Assembly: GCA_016717705.1 (NCBI GenBank)
Contig: JADKFD010000009.1
Coordinates: 62,001-126,000 of the forward strand
DNA: 64,000 bases
Reading direction: 5' to 3'
DNA from: Rhodanobacteraceae bacterium
GTDB lineage: Bacteria; Pseudomonadota; Gammaproteobacteria; Xanthomonadales; SZUA-5
The notes under the pieces were generated by a model. That model worked only from the letters and a program-made list of their open reading frames with translations, was not told the origin of the DNA and did no database searches. Position numbers and translations under genes: made by a program. Position 1 is the first letter of the stretch; each line of letters opens with the position of its first letter. This document shows positions 40,955 through 51,751 of this stretch, piece by piece.

Positions 40955-41986
40955 TCAACCGACCGCCGCGCCGAACAAGGTGCCAATCAGCCAGGTCAAT
41001 GCACCGGCGCCCGCGCCGATGGAGAGCATGCGCGCGCCGCCGCCGATCGCCGAGCGGCCGGTGAACAGGCTCAGGGAAGCGCCGGTTCCGAACAGGCCGA
41101 CGGCCGCCAGGGCTGCGCCCACATAGCCCGCGGTCGGCAATTGGCCGCCGGCGAAGAACGGAATCAGCGGCACCAGTGCGCCGACAGTGAACGAAGCGAA
41201 GGAAAATCCGGCTGCGCCCCAGGGTGAGCCGAGGTCGTCGGGATTGAGGCCGAGTTCCTCGCGCGCGAGCACGTCCAGCCCGATCTTGGGGTCAGCCGTC
41301 AATCGGGTCGCCAGGGACTTGGCTTCGGCCTCGGGCAATCCGCGCGCCTGGTAGATCAGCGCCAGCTCAGCGGCTTCGGCCTCGGGATACTCGGCCAGTT
41401 CCTGACGTTCGAGCTCGATCTGGTGCTCGAACAGCTCGCGCTGCGAGCGCACCGAGATGTACTCGCCGGCCGCCATCGACAGCGCGCCCGCGAGCAGTCC
41501 GGCGATGCCGGCGGTGATCGTTGCCGATGTCGACGAATTGGCGCCGATGACGCCGAGGATCAGACTGGTGTTGGATACCAGTCCATCATTGGCGCCGAAG
41601 ATCGCGGCGCGCAGATTGCCGCCACCGAAACCCTTGTGCCGACCGCCGACGTCCTCGATGCGCATGGGCATCGCGTGTCCGGGAACCACCACGTCGTAGG
41701 CCGACAGGCCGCGGACCTTCAACGCCGCCAACATGGGCTTGACGCGCCTCGGCCCAAGCCGTCTGGCCAGCGCGATGGTCAGGCGCTCGCGCGCAGCCGG
41801 CTGGAAAGTGGGTAACGCTGCACCGGCGCGCGCCGCATGCTCGGCCCAGGCCAGCGCCTGCTTGCTTGCCTCCGCACCCAGTGCGGCGAACAGTTCGGCG
41901 ACCCTGCGCTCCGGCTCGATCTTCGCCAGTTGCGCGTACAACCAGGCGGAGCGGGTTTCTTCGAGCCAGCTTTCGGCAGCGGACAT
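40955..41986 (-). CDS. VIT1/CCC1-family transporter with N-terminal ferritin-like helices
   Basis: 343 residues. The N-terminal about 95 residues form helices with Glu/His patterns (LAKIEPERRVAELFAALGAEASKQALAWAEHA) like rubrerythrin-type iron-binding domains. The C-terminal part is a VIT/CCC1 Fe/Mn exporter: LRAAIFGANDGLVSNTSLILGV, MAAGEYISVRSQRELFEHQIELERQEL, and three more helices. It resembles membrane-bound ferritin (MbfA)-type iron exporters. Substrate (Fe2+ or Mn2+) is inferred. It is divergent from the DUF3301 gene. Confidence 0.9.
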   Translation of the reverse strand: MSAAESWLEETRSAWLYAQLAKIEPERRVAELFAALGAEASKQALAWAEHAARAGAALPTFQPAARERLTIALARRLGPRRVKPMLAALKVRGLSAYDVVVPGHAMPMRIEDVGGRHKGFGGGNLRAAIFGANDGLVSNTSLILGVIGANSSTSATITAGIAGLLAGALSMAAGEYISVRSQRELFEHQIELERQELAEYPEAEAAELALIYQARGLPEAEAKSLATRLTADPKIGLDVLAREELGLNPDDLGSPWGAAGFSFASFTVGALVPLIPFFAGGQLPTAGYVGAALAAVGLFGTGASLSLFTGRSAIGGGARMLSIGAGAGALTWLIGTLFGAAVG

Positions 41987-42022
41987 GGTCCATCCTCAAT
42001 GGCGACACCACAGCAGAACACT

Positions 42023-42056
42023 GATCCGCAAAGCGCGCAAAGAACGCAAAGGAGAA
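42023..42056. repeat. Single arm of GCAAAGGACG repeat family
   Basis: TCCGCAAAGCGCGCAAAGAA and following CGCAAAGGAG resemble the arms at 7731 and 8814, but no partner arm is seen. It lies in the 140-base gap between the VIT and DUF3301 genes. Confidence 0.6.
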
Positions 42057-42126
42057 CCGTCGGCATCCGGACTGCCCCTGCCGATGCGATGATCGCGCAC
42101 CCGTATCCACCCAAGCGAGCGCCAGG

Positions 42127-42477
42127 ATGTCCAGTTTCACCGCCCTGTTCGGCATGCTGCTGCTCGCGTCAGGCGTACTCGCGTGGCAAGCCCTGCGTGC
42201 CATGCACGAGCGCGCCCTGGTCATCGCGACGAGGAGCTGTCGCGAAGCCAATCTGCAGTTGCTGGATGCCACTGTCACCCTGCAGCGCGTGCGCGTGGCG
42301 CGCGCCGAGGGCAGCCTGGGCTGGCAGCTCGACTACAGCTTCGATATCAGCGCCGATGGCCAGCAACGCGGCCAGGGACGCCTGCGCTTCCACCGCGGCG
42401 CCTTGTTGTGGATCGAGATGCCGCGCGGCGACCACAGCCGCGATTTGTGGGTCGTGCCGAGCAATCGGGATGACTGA
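42127..42477 (+). CDS. DUF3301 membrane-anchored protein
   Basis: 116 residues: an N-terminal membrane helix (LFGMLLLASGVLAWQAL), then a soluble part with AREANLQLLDATVTLQRVRVAR-like sequence (CREANLQLLDATVTLQRVRV) and YSFDIS, the pattern of DUF3301. Function is unknown. The family is largely confined to gammaproteobacteria. Confidence 0.88.
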   Translation: MSSFTALFGMLLLASGVLAWQALRAMHERALVIATRSCREANLQLLDATVTLQRVRVARAEGSLGWQLDYSFDISADGQQRGQGRLRFHRGALLWIEMPRGDHSRDLWVVPSNRDD

Positions 42478-42606
42478 GGCCCGCGACCCACGGTTGCCTG
42501 GTTCGCGCATCGAACCTTGGGAGCGGGTTCATCCACCGAAAGCTCCGGGCGCTGGGTGGGGTGGGGCGGGACGCCGGGAGAGTCCGCTGCGCACACAAAG
42601 ATCAAG

Positions 42607-42628
42607 CCCGGCGGGGGTCCCCGCCGGG
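42607..42628. terminator. Bidirectional hairpin between DUF3301 gene and sspB
   Basis: CCCGGCGGGG-GT-CCCCGCCGGG, a perfect 10-bp stem between two convergent genes, with mildly T-rich flanks on both strands. The remaining bases from 42478 to 42686 show no gene. Confidence 0.6.
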
Positions 42629-42686
42629 TGCGTCTTTACGCCTTTCGGAAAATTATGTTTTCAGCACCGTATGTTCGATGAGGGCG

Positions 42687-43157
42687 TCACTTGACGATCC
42701 GCAGCGACGGACGAATGCGTTCCGGCGGCGGTAGCGGCGGCTCGTCGGACTGCGCTGCGTTCGAACTCTCGCCGGCCGGTGCGACGGACGTGCCGGACGA
42801 CTCGGCCATCTCGCCGTCGCCCTCTTCCACCGCATCGGCGTCGCTTTCGGCCGGGAACATCATTCCCTGGCCATTTTCCTGGGCGTAGATCGCGAGAATT
42901 GCGGAGACCGGAGCCACGATGGACTGACTGACACCGGAGAAGCGCGCATTGAAGCGGACTTCGTCGAGACCGAGTTCCAGGCGATCGATCGCATGCGGCG
43001 CGATGTTCAACAGCACCTGACCTTCCTTGATCGCCTGACGCGGCACGCGCACGCCGAACGCCTTGGCATCGACCAGCAGGTAGGGCGTGCAGCGGTTGTC
43101 GATGATCCAGTCATAGATCCCGCGGATCAGATACGGTCGCGTCGAGGTCATGTCCAT
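42687..43157 (-). CDS. sspB: ClpXP adaptor, stringent starvation protein B
   Basis: Delivers ssrA-tagged peptides to ClpXP. 156 residues. RPYLIRGIYDWIIDNRCTPYLLVDA opens the substrate-binding domain, and IKEGQVLLNIAPHAI and FNARFSGVSQSIVAPVSAILAIYAQENGQGM continue it. A long acidic disordered linker ends in the ClpX-binding tail RIRPSLRIVK. AGGAG eight bases before the ATG fixes the start at 43157. sspA lies upstream on the same strand. Confidence 0.97.
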   Translation of the reverse strand: MDMTSTRPYLIRGIYDWIIDNRCTPYLLVDAKAFGVRVPRQAIKEGQVLLNIAPHAIDRLELGLDEVRFNARFSGVSQSIVAPVSAILAIYAQENGQGMMFPAESDADAVEEGDGEMAESSGTSVAPAGESSNAAQSDEPPLPPPERIRPSLRIVK

Positions 43158-43248
43158 GGCTTGCTCCTGAATTACCGATAGTCCTGCAGTGAATCCCGTC
43201 CGCGCCGGCATTCGCCGTGGCAGCAGTTGCGCGCTGCATGGCGTCGGC

Positions 43249-43878
43249 TCAGGCCGCCATTGCGCGCTCGACGTCTGACAGCGTGCGCTGGAACAATGGG
43301 GTACCGAACAAGCGCTGCGCGTAGCCGTCGATGCCGGCACCCAAGTCATGCAATGGGATGCCACACGCCGGCAGCCGCCACAGGATCGGCAACAGCATAC
43401 AGTCGGCCAGGCCAATATCCGGACTCATGAAGTACTTGCCGGTGCGGAACATCGGTTCCGATTCAGCCAGCGTGTCGTGCAGGCGCGGCCGTGCGGCCAG
43501 GGCGAGTTCGGCGACACCGCCGCGAATCTGGTCCAACGCGGACAACCATTCCTGCTCGATCCGATGCACCAGCAGGCGACCGCGGGCGCGACCCAGGGGG
43601 TCGCTGGGCAACAACGGCGGATGCGGAAAGCGCTCATCCAGGTACTCGGCGATGATCCGCGGCTCGTAGAGCACCACATCGCGTTCCATCAGCGTGGGCA
43701 GTTCCACGGTCGGCACCGCTGCCCTGAGGTCGGAAGGCGGATCGGCCGGGTCGACGTAGACCAGCTCGTGCGGCAGTCCCTTCAAGGCCAGCACGAAGCG
43801 AATCGCGTGCGAGCGCGGGCAATCGACATGGGAAAACAGCGTCATGGCACTGCGCGATCGCTGGCCCGGCGGCGGCAT
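43249..43878 (-). CDS. sspA: Stringent starvation protein A (GST-like)
   Basis: RNA polymerase-associated protein of glutathione S-transferase fold. 209 residues: MTLFSHVDCPRSHAIRFVLALKGL, VPTVELPTLMERDVVLYEPRIIAEYLDERFPHPPLLP, then helical C-domain. AGGAGG nine bases before the ATG at 43878 selects this start, giving the N-terminal extension seen in SspA. In many gammaproteobacteria sspAB follow petABC directly; here 3.5 kb intervenes. Confidence 0.93.
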   Translation of the reverse strand: MPPPGQRSRSAMTLFSHVDCPRSHAIRFVLALKGLPHELVYVDPADPPSDLRAAVPTVELPTLMERDVVLYEPRIIAEYLDERFPHPPLLPSDPLGRARGRLLVHRIEQEWLSALDQIRGGVAELALAARPRLHDTLAESEPMFRTGKYFMSPDIGLADCMLLPILWRLPACGIPLHDLGAGIDGYAQRLFGTPLFQRTLSDVERAMAA

Positions 43879-44062
43879 GGTGAGGCGTCCTCCTCGACAC
43901 GAGGTCTGCGACGCGGGCACCACAACCAGCGTGGAGCCCGGCTATCGGTACCAGCTTAGCTGACCGCCGGGAGTGAATCCACCCAATGCGCCATGCGCAA
44001 TGCTGAACGCGGGTCGGCTATGGTCTGCTTTTCCAAGCTTCCCGCAATTGGCCCGGATAACC

Positions 44063-45223
44063 ATGAAACCGCTTCTGTCAGTGGCCCTGGCACTCGCCAG
44101 CCTTGTCGATTGCAGCACCGTGCACTGCGCGACTGTCGATGCGAGCGCGAGTGCATGCGATCGTCCCGCCGCGTTCGCGGTCGACACTGCAGCTGAGCGC
44201 CACGCGCGCTTGCTTGCGGGCATGGACGACGGCGCTGGAGATGCTGCTCTCGCAGCGCATGCCGCGCAGCTGGATCGCTCATTTGCGCGCCTTGAAGGGG
44301 TGCAGATGCGCCGCGTTCGGGCGTGGTCGGCGAGTGTGCTGCCGCCCGAAGTCCACGCGGCCGACACGCTCTACTACCCGTTCAGTGGCCCTGACGTGCT
44401 GTATCCGACGGCGCTGTTTCCGCAGGCCACGCGCATGCTCTACACCGGGCTGGAACCAGTCGGGGCAGCACCCGCGGAGTCGGATTTCGAGGCAACCGGG
44501 CTCGCCAACGGCCTTGCGCAAGTGCGACGTTCTCTGGCGACGCTGCTCGGCCAGAGCTTTTTCGTGACCGCGCAGATGCAACAGCAGTTTGCCCGCAACC
44601 GCTTTGCCGGCGTGACGCCGATCCTGATGCTGCTGCTGGCGCGCAGCGGCTACCAGGTCGACCAGGTGGTTGGCGTGTACCTGGCAACGGACGGACGTCT
44701 GTGCGCGCGCGATTTTACCGAGCGCGTCGACAACGCCGGAGTCGAGGTCCGCTACCACAAGTCCGGTGAGCAACAGTTGCGCACACTGGTCTACCTGCGC
44801 GTCGACCTGTCCAACGACGGACTCGCCGCGGCGCCCGGCTATGCCCGCTATGTGCGTCAGGCCTATGTCGCCGCGAGCTATCTCAAGAGCGCTTCGTACC
44901 TGATGCACACGCGCGAATTCAGCGCCATCCGCCAACTCCTGCTGGAGGTTTCCCCGGCGCTGCTGGAGGACGATTCGGGCGTACCGCTCAGAGAGTTTTC
45001 GCCGGAGCACTGGCAATGGACGTTCTACGGCCGCTATCAGTCCGCGGCCAGCGGATTCGGCGGTCACACCCAGCCCGATCTGCGCCAGGCGTTCGTCGAT
45101 GCCGCGCCGGCGGCGCTGCCGTTCTGGATCGGCTATCGCCACAGTCCGGCCGATTCCAATCTGCAGTTGTACCAGCGCCGGGTCGGCGACGGGGCGGTCG
45201 GGGCCAGGTCGGACTCGCGCTGA
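44063..45223 (+). CDS. Secreted protein of unknown family
   Basis: 386 residues with a signal peptide (MKPLLSVALALASLVDCSTVHCA). The mature part has LYYPFSGPDVLYPTALFPQATRMLYTGLEP, a Tyr-rich central region, and ARYVRQAYVAASYLKSASYLMHTREFSAIRQ. I recognise no catalytic motif and no known family. The frame is open upstream to 43973, but the ATG at 44063 starts the signal peptide. It is divergent from sspA and lies, on the opposite strand, between sspA and petC. Confidence 0.78.
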   Translation: MKPLLSVALALASLVDCSTVHCATVDASASACDRPAAFAVDTAAERHARLLAGMDDGAGDAALAAHAAQLDRSFARLEGVQMRRVRAWSASVLPPEVHAADTLYYPFSGPDVLYPTALFPQATRMLYTGLEPVGAAPAESDFEATGLANGLAQVRRSLATLLGQSFFVTAQMQQQFARNRFAGVTPILMLLLARSGYQVDQVVGVYLATDGRLCARDFTERVDNAGVEVRYHKSGEQQLRTLVYLRVDLSNDGLAAAPGYARYVRQAYVAASYLKSASYLMHTREFSAIRQLLLEVSPALLEDDSGVPLREFSPEHWQWTFYGRYQSAASGFGGHTQPDLRQAFVDAAPAALPFWIGYRHSPADSNLQLYQRRVGDGAVGARSDSR

Positions 45224-45241
45224 GCGCTTGCGCTAGAGCGG

Positions 45242-45353
45242 GTCATATTGCCTTTGCAGCAGGCAACATGACGGTTGGGCGCGTCACCTGGACCGCGGCG
45301 CGGCCTACGTGACCAGCTGCTCAACCACTCTGAGCCAGGTCACGTTGGCCCGC
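45242..45353. repeat. Hairpin and GTAGGTCACGTTGGCC-type repeat arms
   Basis: GTCATATTGCC (45242-45252) pairs with GGCAACATGAC (45262-45272) with one mismatch. GGCCTACGTGAC (45301-45312) and GGTCACGTTGGCC (45340-45352) are arms of the 28216 family in altered order. The low-quality tract begins shortly after, so this repeat may be where the assembly failed. Confidence 0.65.
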
Positions 45354-45414
45354 AGGGCTTAGCCCGACTTCGCCGATTCGACCTCATTTTGCGGGATTTT
45401 CCCAGGCCCGCCGC

Positions 45415-47285
45415 CGGGGGGGGGTGGTTTTGCAACGACGCGCGGCGGGGGGGGTTCCGGGGGGGGGGGGGGAGGGGAGGCCCTTGGTTCTGGGCTTTCG
45501 CCGGGGCGCGCGGGGGAGGGGGCTCCATGTTTCCGGCGGGCCCCCCCCCGGGGGGGGGGGGGGACGCCCGCCCCGGGGGCGCGCCCGGGCCGGGGCCCGG
45601 CGCCCCCGGGGGCCGGGGGGGCGGGGGCAGGAGCGGGGTGGGGGGGGGGGACACCAGGGGCGGGAGCGGGCGCCGCGGGGGGGGGGGGGAGGGGAGGCGG
45701 CGGGGGGCGGGGGCGGCGGGCCCGCCCCCTCCCCCCGCTCCCGAGCCCGGCGGCGCGCGGGCGGGGCGGGGGGGGGCCGCCGGGGGGGGGCGCCGGGGGG
45801 CGGGGCGCCCCCCGGCAGGGCGGGGGGGGCCGGCCGGGCCGGGGCGGGGGGGGGGGGGCGGGTCGGGCGGTGGGCCCCCGGCCGGGGGGGCCCCCCCCCC
45901 GGGGGGGGGGGCGGGGGGCGGGCGGGGGGGCCGGCGGCGGCGGTCCACCCGGAGGCCGCGGGGGGCGGGGGGGCCGCCCGCGGGGCGGGGGCCGTACCGC
46001 CCCGGGCGCCCGGGGGGGGGGCGGGGGCGGGGGGGGGGGCCCCCCCACCGGCCCCGCCCCCCCCGTCAGGGAGGGCCGCCCCGCGAGGGGCCCGCCCTCC
46101 CCCCCCACCCCGCGACGGGGGGGCGTTGTGGGGGGGGGGATTGGGGGGGGGTGTTGTGCGCCCGGGGGGGCCCCCCCCCCGGGGAGCCCCCCGCCGACGA
46201 CGACAAAAACGGCCGCCAGGGCCCGCCGCCCGACCAGCGCCGCGGCGGCGGGGGGGGGGGGATCGCGCGCCGCCCCGGGGGGCCCGCCGAGGCCCCCGGC
46301 GGCGCGGGGGGGGCCGCCCGGGAGCGCGGCCGCCGGGCGCCCCCCGGCCCCCCCCGCCGGAACCAACGGGAGGACCGGAAAAGCAAACCGGGGGGGGGCA
46401 GGGGAGCGGCCCCGCCGCCGCCGGCGCCCCGCCGCGGGCGAGCGCCCCCGGGGCCCCCCCCCAGCGGGGGGCCCGGCAGCCGACGGGTGATTGGGGCGAG
46501 GGGGGGGGGAGGGCGCCACTCCACCCAGCCCCCCCCGGGAAGGGGGAAGGGAAAAACGAACCCCCCCCCGGGCGGGGGCCGACGAGGGTATCCCGGGGCG
46601 GACGACCCCGCGGGGAAGGAAGCAGGCGGGGGCGACGGCGAAAGGAAGCCCCGCGGGGCGGGGGAGAAGAAAGAAGGGAGGGACCCCCACCGGCAACCAC
46701 CAACAAAGGGAGGAGCCGGGCGCCGCGGGGGGAAAACACCCCGGCGCCGGCGCTTTTTTGGGGGGGGCCGGGGGCGGGCCCCCCCCCCCCCCCATCTCCC
46801 CCGCGGCGCGGCGAAAAGAGGCGCGCCAAACGCCCCGCGGGGGGGGCCCCGCCCGCCGCCCACCACCCCAAAACCCCCCCCACGCCGAACCCGGGGAAAA
46901 CCACCCCCAACCCGGGGAAGGGGGGGGGGGCGGGGAAGAAAAAAAAAGGAGACAAGGCAACCCCGCCAATTTCCACCACCCCACGACCGCCACGAAGCCC
47001 ACAACTTCCACCCCCTCCGGCCCTCCCCCCGCCAAACCCCCCCCGGAAAAAAACCGGAGAAAAAAAAACCGGGGGAAAGGGCACGCGGGGGGGGGGAGAA
47101 GGGCGCCGCGGAAAAAAGGAGGCGGGACCAAACAAAAAAGGCCGCGAAGCAAACACGGCCGGCCCCAAACAGCCAGGGCGCGGCCAACCCCAACACCGGG
47201 CGAACCCCCCAAAACCGCTTTTCCCCCCCGCCCCCCCCCCAAAAAAAGCCCCCAAAAAGGGGAAACCCAACCCTGGTGGAGAGCA
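45415..47285. other. Low-complexity, T-poor G/C-rich tract, probable artefact
   Basis: About 1.9 kb of G and C homopolymers, turning to A-, C- and G-runs toward the right. Thymine is almost absent over long stretches (for example 46321-46440 has none). Long reading frames exist on both strands only because stop codons need T or A; they encode Gly/Pro/Arg-rich nonsense. Codon structure, ribosome sites and repeats seen elsewhere are missing. The sequence becomes normal again near 47281. It separates petC from sspA, which are normally neighbours. I see no gene here; the true sequence and its length are unknown. Confidence 0.82.
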
Positions 47286-47346
47286 GACTTGGCTGACCGA
47301 GAAGCGTTAAAAAAAAGGGGACGAGGGGTTAGGTGACCCGCGAAAC

Positions 47347-47374
47347 GCAAAACCCCGGCGAACCGGGGTTTTGC
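47347..47374 (-). terminator. Rho-independent terminator of petABC
   Basis: GCAAAACCCCGG-CGAA-CCGGGGTTTTGC, a perfect 12-bp stem with tetraloop, 25 bases after the petC stop. On the minus strand the right arm of the stem provides a TTTT run. Confidence 0.85.
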
Positions 47375-47398
47375 TCGGCAGTAACGGTCAGCGCAGGC

Positions 47399-48163
47399 TC
47401 AATGCACGTCTTTCCAGTACTCGTGCTTGAGCAAATAAGCCACGCCGGTGAACAGCAACAGGTACAGGATCACCCAGATGCCGTACTTTTCGCGGTCCAG
47501 CGCCGCCGGCTCACCGACGTACTTCAGGAAGGCGGTGATGTCGCGGGCGTCCTGGCGATACTGCTCCGGCGTGCGCGAGCCGGGCTTGACCAGATCGAAG
47601 CTCGGTCCGGCGGCGTGGCCCTCGCCGCCCTCGGCATGCTCTTCGGCCGGGCGCAGCGTCTGGATGCCCTGACGCTCCCACAGCACATGCGGCATCGAGG
47701 CGTTCGGAAACACCGTGTTGTTCCAGCCGCTCGGGCGGGTCGGATCCACATAGAAGGACATCAGGTAGGTGTAGGTGTAGTCCGCACCACCCAGTCGCGC
47801 ACGCGCAATCAGCGACAGGTCCGGCGGCGCCTTGCCGAACCAGTCCTCGGCGCCGACGGCATCGGGCCCGAGGCCCGCGGGCATGGCCGCCTTGATGGTG
47901 TCGCCGATCTTGCCGCCGGTGAAGTTCAGGTTCTCCATCACCTGCTTTTCAGTCAGGCCAAGGTCCTTGGCCAGACGCGAATAGCGCACGTACTGCAGCG
48001 AGTGGCAGCTGCCGCAGTAGTTGAAATACAACTGTGCGCCACGCTGCAAGGAGGCCTGATCGGAGATGTTGGCGCCGGACTGGAGCAGAACCGGGCCGGC
48101 ACCCGCCGCCAGGACGGGGCCGGCAACGAGGACGAAAAGCCAGGGAAGCAAGCGCTTAATCAT
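47399..48163 (-). CDS. petC: Cytochrome c1 of the bc1 complex
   Basis: 254 residues. A signal peptide (MIKRLLPWLFVLVAGPVLAAG) is followed by the haem site CGSCH (C50, C53, H54). RLGGADYTYTYLMSFYVDP and NNTVFPNASMPHVLWERQG (axial Met region) are typical, and a C-terminal anchor helix (GIWVILYLLLFTGVAYLL) ends in KHEYWKDVH. It passes electrons from the Rieske protein to soluble cytochrome c. It overlaps petB by eight bases. Confidence 0.97.
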   Translation of the reverse strand: MIKRLLPWLFVLVAGPVLAAGAGPVLLQSGANISDQASLQRGAQLYFNYCGSCHSLQYVRYSRLAKDLGLTEKQVMENLNFTGGKIGDTIKAAMPAGLGPDAVGAEDWFGKAPPDLSLIARARLGGADYTYTYLMSFYVDPTRPSGWNNTVFPNASMPHVLWERQGIQTLRPAEEHAEGGEGHAAGPSFDLVKPGSRTPEQYRQDARDITAFLKYVGEPAALDREKYGIWVILYLLLFTGVAYLLKHEYWKDVH

Positions 48164-49400
48164 GCATGGTCACCCGATCAGGCACCGGCTTCACCGAATC
48201 CATCTTGGTGTAAACCGGCATGAGAATGAAAAACAGGAAGTAGATGCCGGTGCAGATCTGAGCGACCAGCTTCTGCAACTCGCTGCCCGCCTGCATGCCG
48301 AGGTAGCCCAAGGTCACGAAGGAGACGGTGAACAGCGCCAGCGCGATCTTGGTGATCGGACCGCGGTAGCGGATCGAGCGCACCGAACTCTTGTCCAGCC
48401 AGGGGAGCAGGAACAGGATCATCACCGCAGCGCCCATCACCACCACGCCCAGAAGCTTGTCGGGCACCGCGCGCAACATCGCGTAGTAAGGCGTGTAGTA
48501 CCACACCGGCTTGATGTGCGCCGGGGTCACCATCGGATCGGCCGGGTTGAAGTTGTCGTACTCCAGGAACAGATCGCCGACAGTCGGTTCGAAGAAGATG
48601 ACGAAGGCGAACACCATCAGGAACACGCCGACGCCGAAGGTGTCCTTCACCGTGTAATACGGGTGGAAGGGAATGCCATCGAGCGGCACGCCCTTGGCGT
48701 CCTTCTTCTTCTTGATGTCGACGCCGTCGGGGTTGTTCGAACCGACTTCGTGCAGCGCGCCGAGGTGCAACACCACCAGGCCCAGCAGCGAGATCGGCAG
48801 CGCCACCACGTGCAGCGCGAAGAAGCGGTTGATGGTCGCATCCGAGGGCAGGTAGTCGCCCTGGATCCATTCCACCAGATCCGGACCGATGGCCGGAATC
48901 GCACCGAACAGGGACACGATCACCTGCGCGCCCCAGAAGGACATCTGGCCCCACGGCAACACGTAGCCGAGGAAACCTTCGGCCATCATCGCCAGGAAGA
49001 TCAGCATCCCGAGCACCCACACCAGTTCGCGCGGCTTCTGGTACGACCCGTACAGCAGCGCCCGGAACATGTGCAGGTAGACCATGATGAAGAAGAACGA
49101 GGCGCCGGTGGAGTGCATGTAGCGCAGCAACCAGCCCCATTCGACGTCGCGCATGATGGTCAGTTCGACCGATGCGAAGGCATCGACGGCGCTCGGCTTG
49201 TAATGCATGGTCAGCCAGATGCCGGTGACGATCTGGTTGACCAGCACCACCAGCGCCAGCGAACCGAAGTAGTACCAGATGTTGAAGTTCTTCGGCGCGT
49301 AGTACTGCGCCAGATGCTTGTTCCAGAAATCGACTACGGGCATGCGCTGGTCAAGCCAGCCGAGCACCCCGGTCACCGTCGTCGTGCGATCGCCTGCCAT
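48156..49400 (-). CDS. petB: Cytochrome b of the bc1 complex
   Basis: 414 residues with eight or more membrane helices. Haem-ligating His occur in WLTMHYKPS…GWLLRYMHSTGASFFFIMVYLHMFRALLYGSY and in FFALHVVALPISLLGLVVLHLGAL. The Qo-site motif is PVVWYYTPYYAMLRAVPDK (PEW-like motif altered to PVW). GYVLPWGQMSFWGAQVI is a core signature. The ATG overlaps the petA stop by one base. Confidence 0.97.
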   Translation of the reverse strand: MAGDRTTTVTGVLGWLDQRMPVVDFWNKHLAQYYAPKNFNIWYYFGSLALVVLVNQIVTGIWLTMHYKPSAVDAFASVELTIMRDVEWGWLLRYMHSTGASFFFIMVYLHMFRALLYGSYQKPRELVWVLGMLIFLAMMAEGFLGYVLPWGQMSFWGAQVIVSLFGAIPAIGPDLVEWIQGDYLPSDATINRFFALHVVALPISLLGLVVLHLGALHEVGSNNPDGVDIKKKKDAKGVPLDGIPFHPYYTVKDTFGVGVFLMVFAFVIFFEPTVGDLFLEYDNFNPADPMVTPAHIKPVWYYTPYYAMLRAVPDKLLGVVVMGAAVMILFLLPWLDKSSVRSIRYRGPITKIALALFTVSFVTLGYLGMQAGSELQKLVAQICTGIYFLFFILMPVYTKMDSVKPVPDRVTMHD

Positions 49401-49996
49401 TACGCCGCTCCTTCCGATTCACCGATGACCACGCGCGTGTCGCTTTCGAAGCGATACGGCGGTACCACCAGATTGGTCGGTGCGGGCGAACCGTCATAGA
49501 CCCGGCCGGCAAGATCGAAACGCGAGTTGTGGCAGGGGCAGTAGTAGCCGCCCTTCCATTGCGAATCCCACGGTTCGGGCTGGACTTCCGTGTGCAGTTT
49601 GGGCGAGCAACCCAGATGCGTGCACGAACCCACCAGCACCAGAATGTCCGGCTTCAGCGAGCGATAGCCGTTCTTGGCGAACTCCGGCTGCTGATCGACC
49701 ACGGTCGACTGTGGGTCCTTGAGACGGGCATCTTCGGCCGGCAACGCGGCGAGCATCGCCTCGCTGCGGCGGACGATGAAGATCGGACGACCGCGCCAGG
49801 CGATCGTCAACTGTTCGCCAACTGCCAGCTTGCTGATGTCGGCGGTCACCGGCGCTCCGGCCGCGACGGCCTTGGCGTTGGGTTTCCATGCTGCGATGAA
49901 TGGAATTGCGGCGAAAACGCCGCCAACACCACCCACCACAACAGTCGACGCGGTCAGAAAGCGGCGCCGGCCGTGATTCACGGACTCTGCTGCCAT
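49400..49996 (-). CDS. petA: Rieske iron-sulfur subunit of the bc1 complex
   Basis: 198 residues. A twin-arginine-like N-terminus (HGRRRFLTASTVVVGGVGGVFA) serves as both signal and anchor. The [2Fe-2S] ligands are in CTHLGC and CPCHNSRFD. GSPAPTNLVVPPYRF completes the Rieske fold. The ATG at 49996 is preceded by GGAG at good spacing. It is the first gene of petABC. Confidence 0.96.
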   Translation of the reverse strand: MAAESVNHGRRRFLTASTVVVGGVGGVFAAIPFIAAWKPNAKAVAAGAPVTADISKLAVGEQLTIAWRGRPIFIVRRSEAMLAALPAEDARLKDPQSTVVDQQPEFAKNGYRSLKPDILVLVGSCTHLGCSPKLHTEVQPEPWDSQWKGGYYCPCHNSRFDLAGRVYDGSPAPTNLVVPPYRFESDTRVVIGESEGAA

Positions 49997-50167
49997 GCTT
50001 GACTCCATGCGGAACGAAAGTGCACTCGGCGGCCGCATTCCTGTGGCCGCGAAACCCTGCAAGTTTACAGGAAGGGTCGGAGGCCACACAACGAAATCGA
50101 TGCTGTCGCCGAGAGATGATCACTCATCCAAAGCGGCGGCAAGCCGCCGCACTCCAAATGAACCAGA

Positions 50168-50191
50168 GGGGCGCCGCAACCGCGGCGCCCC
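50168..50191 (-). terminator. Hairpin after gdhA
   Basis: GGGGCGCCGC-AACC-GCGGCGCCCC, a perfect 10-bp stem just past the gdhA stop; on the minus strand it is followed by TCTGGTTCATTTGG, a weak T-tract. A second short hairpin (GCGGC…GCCGC) follows. Confidence 0.55.
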
Positions 50192-50197
50192 GGTGGG

Positions 50198-51556
<1,359 letters not shown>

Positions 51557-51751
51557 GTTGCTCTCCCAGAACGGCCAGGATGGCCAGACGATGCCGTCAA
51601 TGGGGGGCAAAGATACTCCTGTCGCAACTGTGAACAAGACTCGTTTGCGCGATCGTCTGCAATCGCCGACGGCCAATCGCAGTCGAACCCGCATCGCCGC
51701 ACAACAGCGCAGGTTCAGCGCAGGCTTGGCGAACACCCATAGAATCGGCCC

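Noticed and set aside
45275..47350. Several open frames of 600-670 codons on both strands
   Set aside because: They arise because T and A are nearly absent, so stop codons cannot form; products are Gly/Pro/Arg-rich with no domain, and the underlying sequence looks artefactual.
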